Positions 42,810-49,505 of a stretch of DNA of 49,505 nucleotides are shown here, piece by piece. The position numbers were made by a program, and so were the translations under genes. Position 1 is the stretch's first letter, and each line of letters begins with the position of its first letter. The DNA lies in assembly GCA_038259365.1 (NCBI GenBank), contig JBBSOW010000014.1, positions 1-49,505 of the forward strand, given 5' to 3'. A model generated the notes under the pieces. It saw only the letters and a program-made list of their open reading frames with translations. It was not told where the DNA came from and did no database searches. The DNA comes from JBBSOW01 sp038259365 (GTDB lineage: Bacteria > Actinomycetota > Actinomycetes > Propionibacteriales > Propionibacteriaceae).

Positions 42810-43289
42810 TTAGGGGCGAAGAGCTCTGGCGGCCTCGACGTGGGCGTCGAGATCTCGCTCGTGCGGCAGGTCGCCGATGCTGCGCCAGGCGACCATGTTG
42901 TCGCCGGCCAACAGGAACGACGCCCGCTTCGCACACCCCAAGCGCTCGTCGAAGCACCCGAAGGATTGGGCGACCCGACCGTGCGGCCAGTGGTCGCTGA
43001 GGAGCTCCAGGCCCAGGTTTTCGGTGTCGTCGAAGATGCGCAGGCTGAACACGGTGTCGGTGGAGATCGCCACCACCCGGCAGTTGACCCGCTCGAACGC
43101 ATCGGCCCGTTCGGCCAAACCCCGCACCTCGCGGGTGCAGACCCCGGTGAAGGCGTAGGGGTAGAAGAACACCAAGGTGGACTTACCGTCCCCGGAAAAG
43201 CCGTCGAGAACTTGACCGTGCTGGTTGGTGAGGCTGAACTTCGGAGCGAGCGAGCCGACTTGGGGGCTCTGTTCGTCGAACGCGGTCAC
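42810..43289 (-). CDS. ahpE: Peroxiredoxin of the AhpE type
   Basis: A 159-residue peroxiredoxin. The peroxidatic Cys51 lies in 'FFYPYAFTGVCTREV', with a conserved Thr at 48 and an Arg near 'KRASFLL'. The length and the 'GLAERADAFERVNCRVVAIS' segment fit the 1-Cys AhpE group, although two more cysteines ('GCFDERLGC') are present that could resolve the sulfenic acid. It reduces peroxides in the cytoplasm. GTG 43289 has GGAAAGG six bases upstream. The DUF3052 neighbour is the same as in mycobacteria. Confidence 0.92.
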   Translation of the reverse strand: MTAFDEQSPQVGSLAPKFSLTNQHGQVLDGFSGDGKSTLVFFYPYAFTGVCTREVRGLAERADAFERVNCRVVAISTDTVFSLRIFDDTENLGLELLSDHWPHGRVAQSFGCFDERLGCAKRASFLLAGDNMVAWRSIGDLPHERDLDAHVEAARALRP

Positions 43290-43319
43290 TGACGACCTTT
43301 CCGTTACAGGGGTGTTGAT

Positions 43320-43745
43320 TCAGTTGCGGGGGGTGCCGCGCGGGCGCACGAGGCGGTTGGCCATCCAGTCGGCCGACATCGTGGCGCCGTTGGTGAGCGT
43401 CAGTCCGGCGGTCAGGGCCGCCTCCGAAACATCCGCCGCGTCGACGTGCCCACCGCGGCCCACCTTGGGGGTCATCAACAAGATGGAGCCCTCGTCCGAC
43501 AGGTCGGTGAGGGAGTCGACGAGCCCGTCCACGAGGTCACCGTCGCCATCGCGCCACCACAGCAACACCAGATCGACGGCCTCGATGGCCTCCTCGATCA
43601 GGTCGCCGTCAATGGCGTCCTCGATGGCCACCCGCAGGTCTTGATCGACGTCGTCGTCCCAGCCCAGTTCCTGGACCACCAGGCCTGCCTTCAGGTCGAG
43701 CTTGGCGACACCAGTCGACGCCATGGGCTCCGCATGCGTACTCAC
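43320..43745 (-). CDS. DUF3052 family protein
   Basis: A 141-residue acidic protein matching DUF3052: 'VAKLDLKAGLVVQELGWDDDVDQDLRVAIEDAID', 'VLLWWRDGDGDLVDGLVDSLTDL' and 'ILLMTPKVGR'. The family is actinobacterial and functionally uncharacterised. It sits 30 bases upstream of ahpE on the same strand, the same order as in Mycobacterium tuberculosis. GTG 43745 has GGAGA just upstream; ATG 43724 is a possible shorter start. Confidence 0.9.
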   Translation of the reverse strand: MSTHAEPMASTGVAKLDLKAGLVVQELGWDDDVDQDLRVAIEDAIDGDLIEEAIEAVDLVLLWWRDGDGDLVDGLVDSLTDLSDEGSILLMTPKVGRGGHVDAADVSEAALTAGLTLTNGATMSADWMANRLVRPRGTPRN

Positions 43746-43932
43746 TTCTCTCCAATCACGGTATGAATCACACGTTTAGCCTGCCAGATATTCCCAGCGA
43801 TCGGAACCTTGCAGCGCGAGTAAGCCGTCGGGCACCGTGCGATACCGGCCGTCTGGCACAATCGCATCTCACGCCATCGGCCGCGGTCATCGGGCCGACA
43901 GACGCACCACGCCACGTGCGAAAGGACCCCGG

Positions 43933-45474
43933 GTGAGCCCTCGAATGCTGTGCTACGGCGAGCGCGGTTGGCTGGTCGAGCTGGCCGACGGCGACGCCCG
44001 TCGAGCCTGGCGCGCGGCCTTGGCCGATGCGGTGCCAACAGGGGTGATCGACGTGGTACCGGCCGCCCGCACGGTGCTGGTGGCGTTCGATTCCGCGGCC
44101 TCCGCTCGAGCGGCCGGGCCGGCGCTTCGCGCGCTGGCGGTGAGTCCCGCCGCCGCCGAGCCGCCGGAGCGTCTCGAAGGTTCGATCGAGATCCCGGTGC
44201 GTTACGACGGGGCGGACCTGGCCGAGGTGGCTCGGTTGCTCGATGTCACCCCGGCCGATGTCGTGGCGCGACACGTGGCACAGCAGTGGTTCGTCGACTT
44301 CATGGGGTTCCTGCCCGGCTTCGCCTACCTGCTGCCAACAAGCGCCGAGCGGTCACCCAGGGTTCCGCGCCGCGAGAGCCCGCGCGCCATCGTGCCGCCC
44401 GGGTCGGTCGGGCTCGCCGAGGAGTTCACCGGCGTCTATCCCCAGGCCTCCCCCGGCGGCTGGCAGCTCATCGGGCGCACCGCGGCGCCCCTGTGGGATC
44501 AGCACCGTGATCCGCCGGCCCTGCTATCCCCCGGTGATCGCGTTCGGTTCGTCGACGCCGACGGGCGCGGGGAGCCGGTGAAGGCCGCTCCCGCGGCCCC
44601 TCCGCCAGGCGAGATCGCCTTCACGGTGCTGGCGAGCGGAGCTCAACTGCTCATCGAGGATCTCGGGCGACCGGGCCACGCGCACCTCGCGGTGAGCGCC
44701 GGCGGCGCAGCGGATCGCGCGGCGCTGCGCCGCGGGAACCGGCTCCTGGGCAATCCCGACGGCGCCGCCGGGCTGGAAAACGTCATCGGCGGCGCACGGC
44801 TGCGCTCGGAGGCCGACCAATGGGTTTGCCTCACCGGCGCTCCCGGGCCGGTTTCGGTGGATTCTCGTCCCGTCGCCTACGACGACCCGGTCTGGCTAAG
44901 GACCGGCGAAGAGTTGTGGCTCGGCCCCGTGTCGACGGGGCTGCGACGCTACCTTTGCCGTCGCGGCGGGGTAGGGGGCGCTTCGCTGTTCGGCAGCCTC
45001 AGCACCGATCCCGTCAGCGGGCTCGGCCCGCCGCCGCTGACACCGGGCGACGCGATCCCCGGCGCCGACGTCGACCCGGTGGGCGAGGTCTGCGGTGGCC
45101 TGACCATGCACGAATCCGCTCATGCCCGCCCGTTCCGGCTCCATCCGGGCCCCCGTGCCGATTGGTTCCCCGATGGCCAAGACGCGTTGGCGAGTGCCAC
45201 CTGGACGGTCACGAGCGAGCTGGATCGGATCGGCGTGCGGTTGAGCGGCCCCCGATTGACCCAAGCACGCCGCGGTGAATTGCCCAGCGAAGGACTTTTG
45301 CGGGGTGCCGTCCAGGTGCCACCCAACGGCCAGCCAATCGTCTTCGGCCCCGACCACCCCACCACGGGCGGTTACCCCGTGATCGCGTGCGTGGCCGAGG
45401 CGGACCTGGACCGGTTTTCCCAGCTCCGTCCCGGCGACGCCGTCACGTTTCAACGGGCGCCGATACTTCGCTAG
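43933..45474 (+). CDS. Fused PxpB-PxpC 5-oxoprolinase subunits (KipI-KipA type)
   Basis: A 513-residue fusion. Residues 1-205 match the PxpB/KipI half ('WFVDFMGFLPGFAYLLP', 'PRVPRRESPRAIVPPGSVGLAEEFTGVYPQASPGGWQLIGRT'), and 230-513 match PxpC/KipA ('QLLIEDLGRPGHAHLAVSAGGAADRAAL', 'PIVFGPDHPTTGGYPVIACV'). With PxpA these open 5-oxoproline to glutamate using ATP. No PxpA gene is present in this window, so it may lie elsewhere or the protein may have another role. Start GTG 43933 has AAAGG nine bases upstream; an earlier in-frame start at 43837 lacks support. Confidence 0.92.
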   Translation: MSPRMLCYGERGWLVELADGDARRAWRAALADAVPTGVIDVVPAARTVLVAFDSAASARAAGPALRALAVSPAAAEPPERLEGSIEIPVRYDGADLAEVARLLDVTPADVVARHVAQQWFVDFMGFLPGFAYLLPTSAERSPRVPRRESPRAIVPPGSVGLAEEFTGVYPQASPGGWQLIGRTAAPLWDQHRDPPALLSPGDRVRFVDADGRGEPVKAAPAAPPPGEIAFTVLASGAQLLIEDLGRPGHAHLAVSAGGAADRAALRRGNRLLGNPDGAAGLENVIGGARLRSEADQWVCLTGAPGPVSVDSRPVAYDDPVWLRTGEELWLGPVSTGLRRYLCRRGGVGGASLFGSLSTDPVSGLGPPPLTPGDAIPGADVDPVGEVCGGLTMHESAHARPFRLHPGPRADWFPDGQDALASATWTVTSELDRIGVRLSGPRLTQARRGELPSEGLLRGAVQVPPNGQPIVFGPDHPTTGGYPVIACVAEADLDRFSQLRPGDAVTFQRAPILR

Positions 45475-45549
45475 CCCGCGAGCTGAGCTGGAACGCCGCC
45501 TCCCACAAGTCGGCCTCCGGAATCTAGCCGCCGGGAGCCCGATGTCGGC

Positions 45550-45555
45550 TAGGTT
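45550..45555 (+). promoter_or_regulatory. Candidate -10 box ahead of a leaderless upstream ORF
   Basis: TAGGTT is followed by seven bases and then GTG 45563, the same spacing as several other leaderless starts here. It belongs to the hydrolase gene downstream. Confidence 0.45.
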
Positions 45556-45562
45556 CGGATCC

Positions 45563-45607
45563 GTGATCAACCCCGGCCCGGCCGCCGTAGAAGTCCTCCT
45601 CCCATGA
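45563..45607 (+). CDS. 14-codon leaderless upstream ORF
   Basis: GTG 45563 opens a frame reading MINPGPAAVEVLLP, whose TGA (45605-45607) overlaps the ATG of the exported hydrolase (ATGA). The hydrolase ATG has no ribosome site of its own, so its translation probably depends on ribosomes finishing this small ORF. The peptide itself has no recognisable function. Confidence 0.45.
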   Translation: MINPGPAAVEVLLP

Positions 45608-46452
45608 GATCCGATCTGCCGCGCCGTGGTCTCCTCGCGCTGCTGGCGGGCGGCGCGGGTGCGGCTCTCATCGGCTGCGGTGACGCGGGCGAGGCGGCGT
45701 CGGGCGATGATGTCTCCGTGACCCCGCAACGCATCCCCTACGGCGAGGATCCCTCCCAGTGGGTCGCGCTGACCCGCCCCGACGGTGTCCCCCGCGGGGT
45801 TGTCGTGGTGATCCACGGCGGTTTTTGGCGGTCGGCCTACGACGCGTCTCTCGGCGAACCGCTGGCGACGGACCTGGCCGCGCGCGGTTGGGCGGCGCTG
45901 AACATCGAATACCGTCGGATCGGCCGAGGCAAAGGTTCGGGCGGCGGCTTCCCGGCCACCTTCGACGACGTCTCGGCCGCGATCGACGTGCTGGGCACGG
46001 TGGCGGATCTGGACCTCACCAAGGTGATCGCGCTCGGCCATTCGGCCGGCGGGCACCTGGCGGTCTGGGCGGCTGGCCGGATGGCCCGCGAGCGCTGGGC
46101 GCGGGCCCGGGTTCCGATCACGGCCGCCGTCTCCCAGGCCGGCGTCCTCGATCTCGAGACCGGCTTCGAGGACAACCTCGGCGGCGGCGCGGTGGCGGCC
46201 CTGATGGGCGGGGGGCCCGGACCCACCTACGACGCTGCCGACCCCGCCCGGATGCTCCCGCTGTCGGTTCCCGTGCGCTGCGTGCACGCCCCCGACGATT
46301 CCACCGTGCCGATGAGCCAGTCCCAGGATTACGTGCGTCGGGCCGGTGGGGCCGGCGCCACGTTGACCGAGGTCACCGGTGGCCACTTCGACCTCATCAA
46401 CCCCCAAACCGAGGCCTGGGCCGCCCAGATCAGCCTGCTCGAGGCTCTGTGA
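45604..46452 (+). CDS. Exported alpha/beta hydrolase
   Basis: A 282-residue hydrolase. The N terminus has an Arg-Arg pair, a hydrophobic stretch and 'LIGC', so it looks like a lipoprotein, possibly Tat-exported. The core has the oxyanion-hole motif 'HGGFW', the nucleophile Ser in 'GHSAGGHLAVWAAGR', an acid in 'HAPDDSTVP' and His in 'GGHFDL'. The HGG/GHSAGGH pattern resembles kynurenine formamidase and related esterases. Natural substrate unknown. It is coupled to the upstream ORF. Confidence 0.88.
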   Translation: MRSDLPRRGLLALLAGGAGAALIGCGDAGEAASGDDVSVTPQRIPYGEDPSQWVALTRPDGVPRGVVVVIHGGFWRSAYDASLGEPLATDLAARGWAALNIEYRRIGRGKGSGGGFPATFDDVSAAIDVLGTVADLDLTKVIALGHSAGGHLAVWAAGRMARERWARARVPITAAVSQAGVLDLETGFEDNLGGGAVAALMGGGPGPTYDAADPARMLPLSVPVRCVHAPDDSTVPMSQSQDYVRRAGGAGATLTEVTGGHFDLINPQTEAWAAQISLLEAL

Positions 46453-46560
46453 CCAACTGGCGACCGGTTCCAACCTCGGCGCCAGCGCCTCCATGTGGTC
46501 TATATGCCATAAGACGCACATACGACCGAGGTTGGAACCGCGTCGTCCAGAGCTAGTTGG
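46453..46560. repeat. Nested inverted repeat between convergent genes
   Basis: CGGTTCCAACCTCGG (46465-46479) and its exact complement CCGAGGTTGGAACCG (46526-46540) form 15-bp arms, extended by CGAC/GTCG with one bulge. Outside lie CCAACT (46453-46458) and AGTTGG (46555-46560). Inside, ATGTG-GTCT pairs with AGAC-CACAT around a 10-base loop. The whole element, about 108 bases, fills the gap between the hydrolase stop and the PHP stop. It could act as a bidirectional terminator or be a small repetitive element. Confidence 0.7.
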
Positions 46561-47566
46561 CCGCCCAGGCGAGCAGGTCCTCCACCGGCCAGGTGTTGAC
46601 GATGCGCTCGGGCGGGATGCCGTGCTCGGCGGCGCGGGCACAGCCGTAGTCCATGAAGTCCAGCTGACCCGGGGCGTGGGCGTCGGTGTCGATGCTGAAC
46701 AGGCACCCCGTCTCCTTGGCCAGCTCGATGAGCCGCCCGGGCGGGTCGCGGCGCTCGGGCCGGGAGTTGATCTCGACGGCCACGTCGAACTGCCGACACG
46801 CCTCGAACACCACCTCGGCGTCGAAGCTGGATTCCCCGCGTCGCCCCCTCTCGCCTTCCACGAGCCGGCCTGTGCAGTGGCCGAGCACGTTGGTACACGG
46901 ATTGGCGATCGCGGTCGCCATCCGGAACGTCATCGCCTCGGAATCGCTGGCCAGGTGGGAGTGGACGCTGGCGACGACGATGTCGAGTTGGTCGAGCATC
47001 CCGGGGGTCTGATCCAGGCCGCCGTCGTCGAGGATGTCCGCCTCGATGCTCCGCAGCACCCGGAACGGGGCCAGCTCGTCGTTCAGCTCGGCGATCACTT
47101 CCCACTGTTGTTGCAACCGCTCGGCGGACAAACCGCGGGCGATCTTCAGCCGTGGCGAGTGATCCGAGATCGAGCAGTAGCTGTGGCCCAGGCTCTTGGC
47201 CGTGGCCATCATCTCCGCTAACGGACTGCCGCCGTCGGACCAGTCCGAATGCACGTGCAGGTCGCCCCGCAGGGCGGCGCGCAACTCCCCTCCCCCGGTC
47301 TCGAGCGGCTCGGCGCCCTCCGCACGCAACGTCGCAAGCGTCGGCGGCACCTCGCCCGCGAGCGCGGCGGTGATGATCGAGACGGTCTTCGGCCCCAGCC
47401 CCACCACCGCGGACCAGGTGCCCTCGCGCTCTCGTCGCCCACGCTCCTCGGCGCCCATCCCCGCGACGGCGTCGGCCGCCCGCCGGTAGGCCTTCACCCG
47501 ATGGGTGTCGGCGCGCGAGCGCTCCAACCAAAAGCCCATCTCCCGCAACGTCGCAACCGGATCCAC
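46553..47566 (-). CDS. Stand-alone PHP-domain phosphoesterase with helix-hairpin-helix
   Basis: A 337-residue protein. The first 95 residues resemble the helix-hairpin-helix part of family X DNA polymerases ('RVKAYRRAADAVAGM', 'WSAVVGLGPKTVSIITAAL'). The remainder is a PHP domain with metal ligands in 'RGDLHVHSDWSDG', 'ISDHSPR', 'SVHSHL', 'LGHCTGR' and 'DTDAHAPGQL'. It looks like PolX lacking the polymerase core. A role in DNA repair or as a phosphatase is possible. GTG 47566 has TAGAGT seven bases upstream (leaderless). Confidence 0.87.
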   Translation of the reverse strand: MDPVATLREMGFWLERSRADTHRVKAYRRAADAVAGMGAEERGRREREGTWSAVVGLGPKTVSIITAALAGEVPPTLATLRAEGAEPLETGGGELRAALRGDLHVHSDWSDGGSPLAEMMATAKSLGHSYCSISDHSPRLKIARGLSAERLQQQWEVIAELNDELAPFRVLRSIEADILDDGGLDQTPGMLDQLDIVVASVHSHLASDSEAMTFRMATAIANPCTNVLGHCTGRLVEGERGRRGESSFDAEVVFEACRQFDVAVEINSRPERRDPPGRLIELAKETGCLFSIDTDAHAPGQLDFMDYGCARAAEHGIPPERIVNTWPVEDLLAWAAN

Positions 47567-47573
47567 GCAGGCC

Positions 47574-47596
47574 ACTCTACAAGCGCCCGATAGGGT
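47574..47596. promoter_or_regulatory. Two interlocked divergent -10 boxes
   Basis: TAGAGT (minus, 47574-47579) lies seven bases before the PHP GTG, and TAGGGT (plus, 47591-47596) seven bases before the lactonase GTG. The start codons are 37 bases apart, so each promoter's -35 region overlaps the other's -10 or start. Both transcripts would be leaderless. Confidence 0.5.
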
Positions 47597-47603
47597 GCAA
47601 ACC

Positions 47604-48656
47604 GTGAGCCAACCCCATGCCGACAAGCGGGCCCAGAGCGCGCGAAACGTCTACATCGCCAACACCGGCGACGGCGAAATCGCCACCTTCCACCTCGACG
47701 GTGAGGGGCAACTGACCCGCCACTCGGTGTGCGCGCTGGCTCCCGGCAACACCGCTTTGTGTCTCGACGCCGAACGGGGGCGGATGTTCGCCGCCACCCG
47801 GGCCGAACCGCCGACCATCGCCACCCTGAGCGTGTCCCCCAGCGGCGAGTTGGCCGTCGCCGCCACCACCGAGGCGCCGGGATCGATCAACTACATCAGC
47901 GTCGACGCCACCGGGCGAACCCTGTTGGCGGTCAGCTACTCCGGCGGCTTCGTGATCAGCCTGCCCATCGACGACGACGGACACCTCGACGAGGTGTCCG
48001 CGCGCTTCGAACACCGAAACCCGCACTCGGTGATCGTCTCCCCCGACAACCGCCACGCCTACGCCGCCGCCCTCGGCGACGACGTGATCGCCCAGTACGA
48101 CCTCACCGATGCCGGCCTCGTGCCGCTCGCCCCGCCCACCGTCGACGCGCCGGACGGATCGGGTCCCCGCCACCTCATCTGTTCCACCGACGGCAGCCGG
48201 CTGTACTGCATGACCGAGTTCTCGGGCGAGGTCATCCGCTACGAGCGCGACACCGCCAGCGGCCGGTTGACCCGTCGGGAGAAGGTGCCCGCCTACGATC
48301 GGAGCCGCGGCCTAGAGCACAGCGTGTTCGGCGCCGACCCCGTGCAGGAGCACTACATCTGGGGCGCGGACCTGCATTTCAACTCCGACGAATCCCTGAT
48401 CTTCGCCTCCGAGCGCTGCGAATCCACCCTCGTCGGCGTTGCGGTCGACGCGGACGGCGTGCTCCGCGCGCCGGTCTCCATCACCGACACCGAGACCCAA
48501 CCGCGCGGGTTCGACGTCTCCGCCGACGACTTCCTCGTTGCCACCGGCGAGAAATCCATCCAGGCCAGCGCCTACCGCATCAACCCTGACGGGTCGCTGA
48601 CGCGAACCTGCCAGGTGGACAACGGCGACACCCCGAACTGGGTGACGATCTCCTAA
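47604..48656 (+). CDS. Lactonase family protein, seven-bladed beta-propeller (6-phosphogluconolactonase-like)
   Basis: A 350-residue beta-propeller of the Lactonase_7 family. Repeated blades such as 'VYIANTGDGEIATFHLDGEGQLTRH', 'NYISVDATGRTLLAVSYSGGFV', 'HSVIVSPDNRHAYAAALGDDVIAQYDL' and 'QPRGFDVSADDFLVATGEKS' are visible. Members include YbhE-type 6-phosphogluconolactonases and muconate-lactonising relatives. Start GTG 47604 fits the leaderless -10; a longer frame from 47505 would run through the promoter of the divergent PHP gene. Confidence 0.87.
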   Translation: MSQPHADKRAQSARNVYIANTGDGEIATFHLDGEGQLTRHSVCALAPGNTALCLDAERGRMFAATRAEPPTIATLSVSPSGELAVAATTEAPGSINYISVDATGRTLLAVSYSGGFVISLPIDDDGHLDEVSARFEHRNPHSVIVSPDNRHAYAAALGDDVIAQYDLTDAGLVPLAPPTVDAPDGSGPRHLICSTDGSRLYCMTEFSGEVIRYERDTASGRLTRREKVPAYDRSRGLEHSVFGADPVQEHYIWGADLHFNSDESLIFASERCESTLVGVAVDADGVLRAPVSITDTETQPRGFDVSADDFLVATGEKSIQASAYRINPDGSLTRTCQVDNGDTPNWVTIS

Positions 48657-48666
48657 CGCTCGACCC

Positions 48667-49505
48667 TCAACGAGCGGACAGGTCCGCCGCGGCTAAGTTC
48701 GCCATGCCCTCGCGGATGACGTTCTCGGCCTTGCAGAACGCCCACCGCACCAGGTGCCGCCCGGCCTCGACGTCGCGGTAGAACCCCATGCTCGGGATCG
48801 CGACGACGCCGGCCCGCTCGGGCAGGTTCAGGCAAAATTCGCGCCCGCTGGACCAGCCCAGCTCGGCGATGTCGGTGGTGACGAAGTAGGTGCCCTCGGG
48901 GACCCGGACCCCCACCCCGTCGAGGGCGGCCAGGCCCGCGCACATGAGGTCGCGCTTGCCCGTCAGCTCGCAGGCAAGGGCGGCGATGAAGTCGTCGCGG
49001 TCCAGCAGCGCGTGCGCGATGGCCGGCTGGAACGGCGCCCCGGAGGAATAAGACAGCCAGTTCTTGGCCCCCTCGACGGCCGCGACGAGGCCGGCGGGCC
49101 CGGTGGCCCAGCCGATCTTCCACCCGGTGAAGGAGAACGTCTTGCCCGAGCTCGAGATCGTCACCGTCCGCTCGGCCATCCCGGGCAGCGTGCAGATCGG
49201 TACGTGGCGGTGCTCGTCGAAGACCAGGTGCTCGTAGACCTCGTCGGTGATGACTAGCAGATCGTGGCGGATGGCCAGCTCGGCGATGGCGGCAAGCTCG
49301 GCCGCGGTGAACACCGTTCCGGTGGGGTTGTGCGGGGTATTCACCAGGATCGCCCTGGTCTTGGCATTGACGGCGGCCGCGAGAGTGTCCAGATCGGGTC
49401 GGAAGTCTGGCGCGGGGAGCGTGATCGTCCGGGCCACCACGCCCGCCATCTGCGTCACCGCGAGATAGCTGTCGTAGGCCGGTTCGAAGACCAGCAGCTC
49501 ATCGC
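48667..49505 (-). CDS. PLP-dependent class I aminotransferase, C-terminal part (5' end outside window)
   Basis: The frame is open to the window edge, beginning '...DELLVFEPAYDSYLAV'. It shows 'ILVNTPHNPTG', the 'ITDEVYEHLVFD' aspartate and tyrosine that hold PLP, and the Schiff-base lysine in 'SSSGKTFSFTGWKIGW'. The arginine in 'VRWAFCK' binds the substrate carboxylate. The pattern fits the kynurenine aminotransferase/N-succinyldiaminopimelate aminotransferase (DapC) group. The exact substrate is open. It converges on the lactonase gene. Confidence 0.88.
   Translation of the reverse strand, partial: DELLVFEPAYDSYLAVTQMAGVVARTITLPAPDFRPDLDTLAAAVNAKTRAILVNTPHNPTGTVFTAAELAAIAELAIRHDLLVITDEVYEHLVFDEHRHVPICTLPGMAERTVTISSSGKTFSFTGWKIGWATGPAGLVAAVEGAKNWLSYSSGAPFQPAIAHALLDRDDFIAALACELTGKRDLMCAGLAALDGVGVRVPEGTYFVTTDIAELGWSSGREFCLNLPERAGVVAIPSMGFYRDVEAGRHLVRWAFCKAENVIREGMANLAAADLSAR

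Overview
The window is high-GC bacterial DNA with an actinobacterial gene set: mtrA-mtrB-lpqB-comF, ftsE-ftsX, a tmRNA whose tag reads ANTKRTDFALAA, an ahpE-DUF3052 pair, and many -10 boxes (TAGGNT-like) placed 6-8 bases ahead of start codons, as in leaderless actinobacterial genes. The species cannot be named from the sequence alone. Nearly all of it is ordinary chromosomal coding sequence. I see no prophage, insertion sequence or CRISPR array.

Layout. 1-428: tail of a PucR-type regulator. 425-5407 (minus): the envelope and cell-cycle two-component block mtrA-mtrB-lpqB, then comF with two perfect tandem DnaA boxes just upstream. 5571-10853 (plus): membrane protein, DUF4129, DUF4350, MoxR ATPase and DUF58, divergent from mtrA. 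10991-15054 (minus): acyl-CoA ligase, YqgE, malic enzyme and an alkyltransferase-like protein. 15105-19176: ssrA (tmRNA) with its terminator, a DUF1707/DUF4870 protein, an FKBP isomerase, a DUF2207 protein and smpB, so both trans-translation components lie within 4 kb. 19336-23775 (minus): a secreted M23 peptidase, ftsX, ftsE and prfB, a division and cell-wall hydrolysis group.

23877-31470: an MFS transporter with a small Cys/His protein, then a sugar locus. The sugar locus has an AGE-family isomerase, a 72-residue unknown protein and an SDR epimerase on the minus strand, and a GH2 beta-mannosidase-like enzyme on the plus strand. Between the divergent arms lie the remains of a ROK-type repressor, a palindromic operator candidate and a perfect 15-bp tandem repeat. 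31489-34530 (minus): a vitamin B12-type importer (binding protein, permease, ATPase) under a cobalamin riboswitch. 34603-36704 (plus): AraC regulator, VOC protein and methyltransferase. 36834-38728 (plus): a NarL-type two-component pair converging on a tripartite tricarboxylate transporter (tctC-tctB-tctA, minus, 38770-41902).

42013-49505: tRNA-Val(UAC), GNAT acetyltransferase, AhpE peroxiredoxin, DUF3052, a fused PxpB-PxpC 5-oxoprolinase protein, an exported alpha/beta hydrolase behind a tiny leaderless upstream ORF, a stand-alone PHP phosphoesterase divergent from a beta-propeller lactonase, and the 3' part of a class I aminotransferase cut by the window edge.

I found no clearly new multi-gene system. 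The signals most worth following are non-coding: the DnaA-box pair at the mtrAB-lpqB-comF locus, the collapsed ROK regulator inside an otherwise intact sugar locus, the leaderless promoter pattern including the 14-codon upstream ORF, and a nested inverted repeat at 46453-46560.
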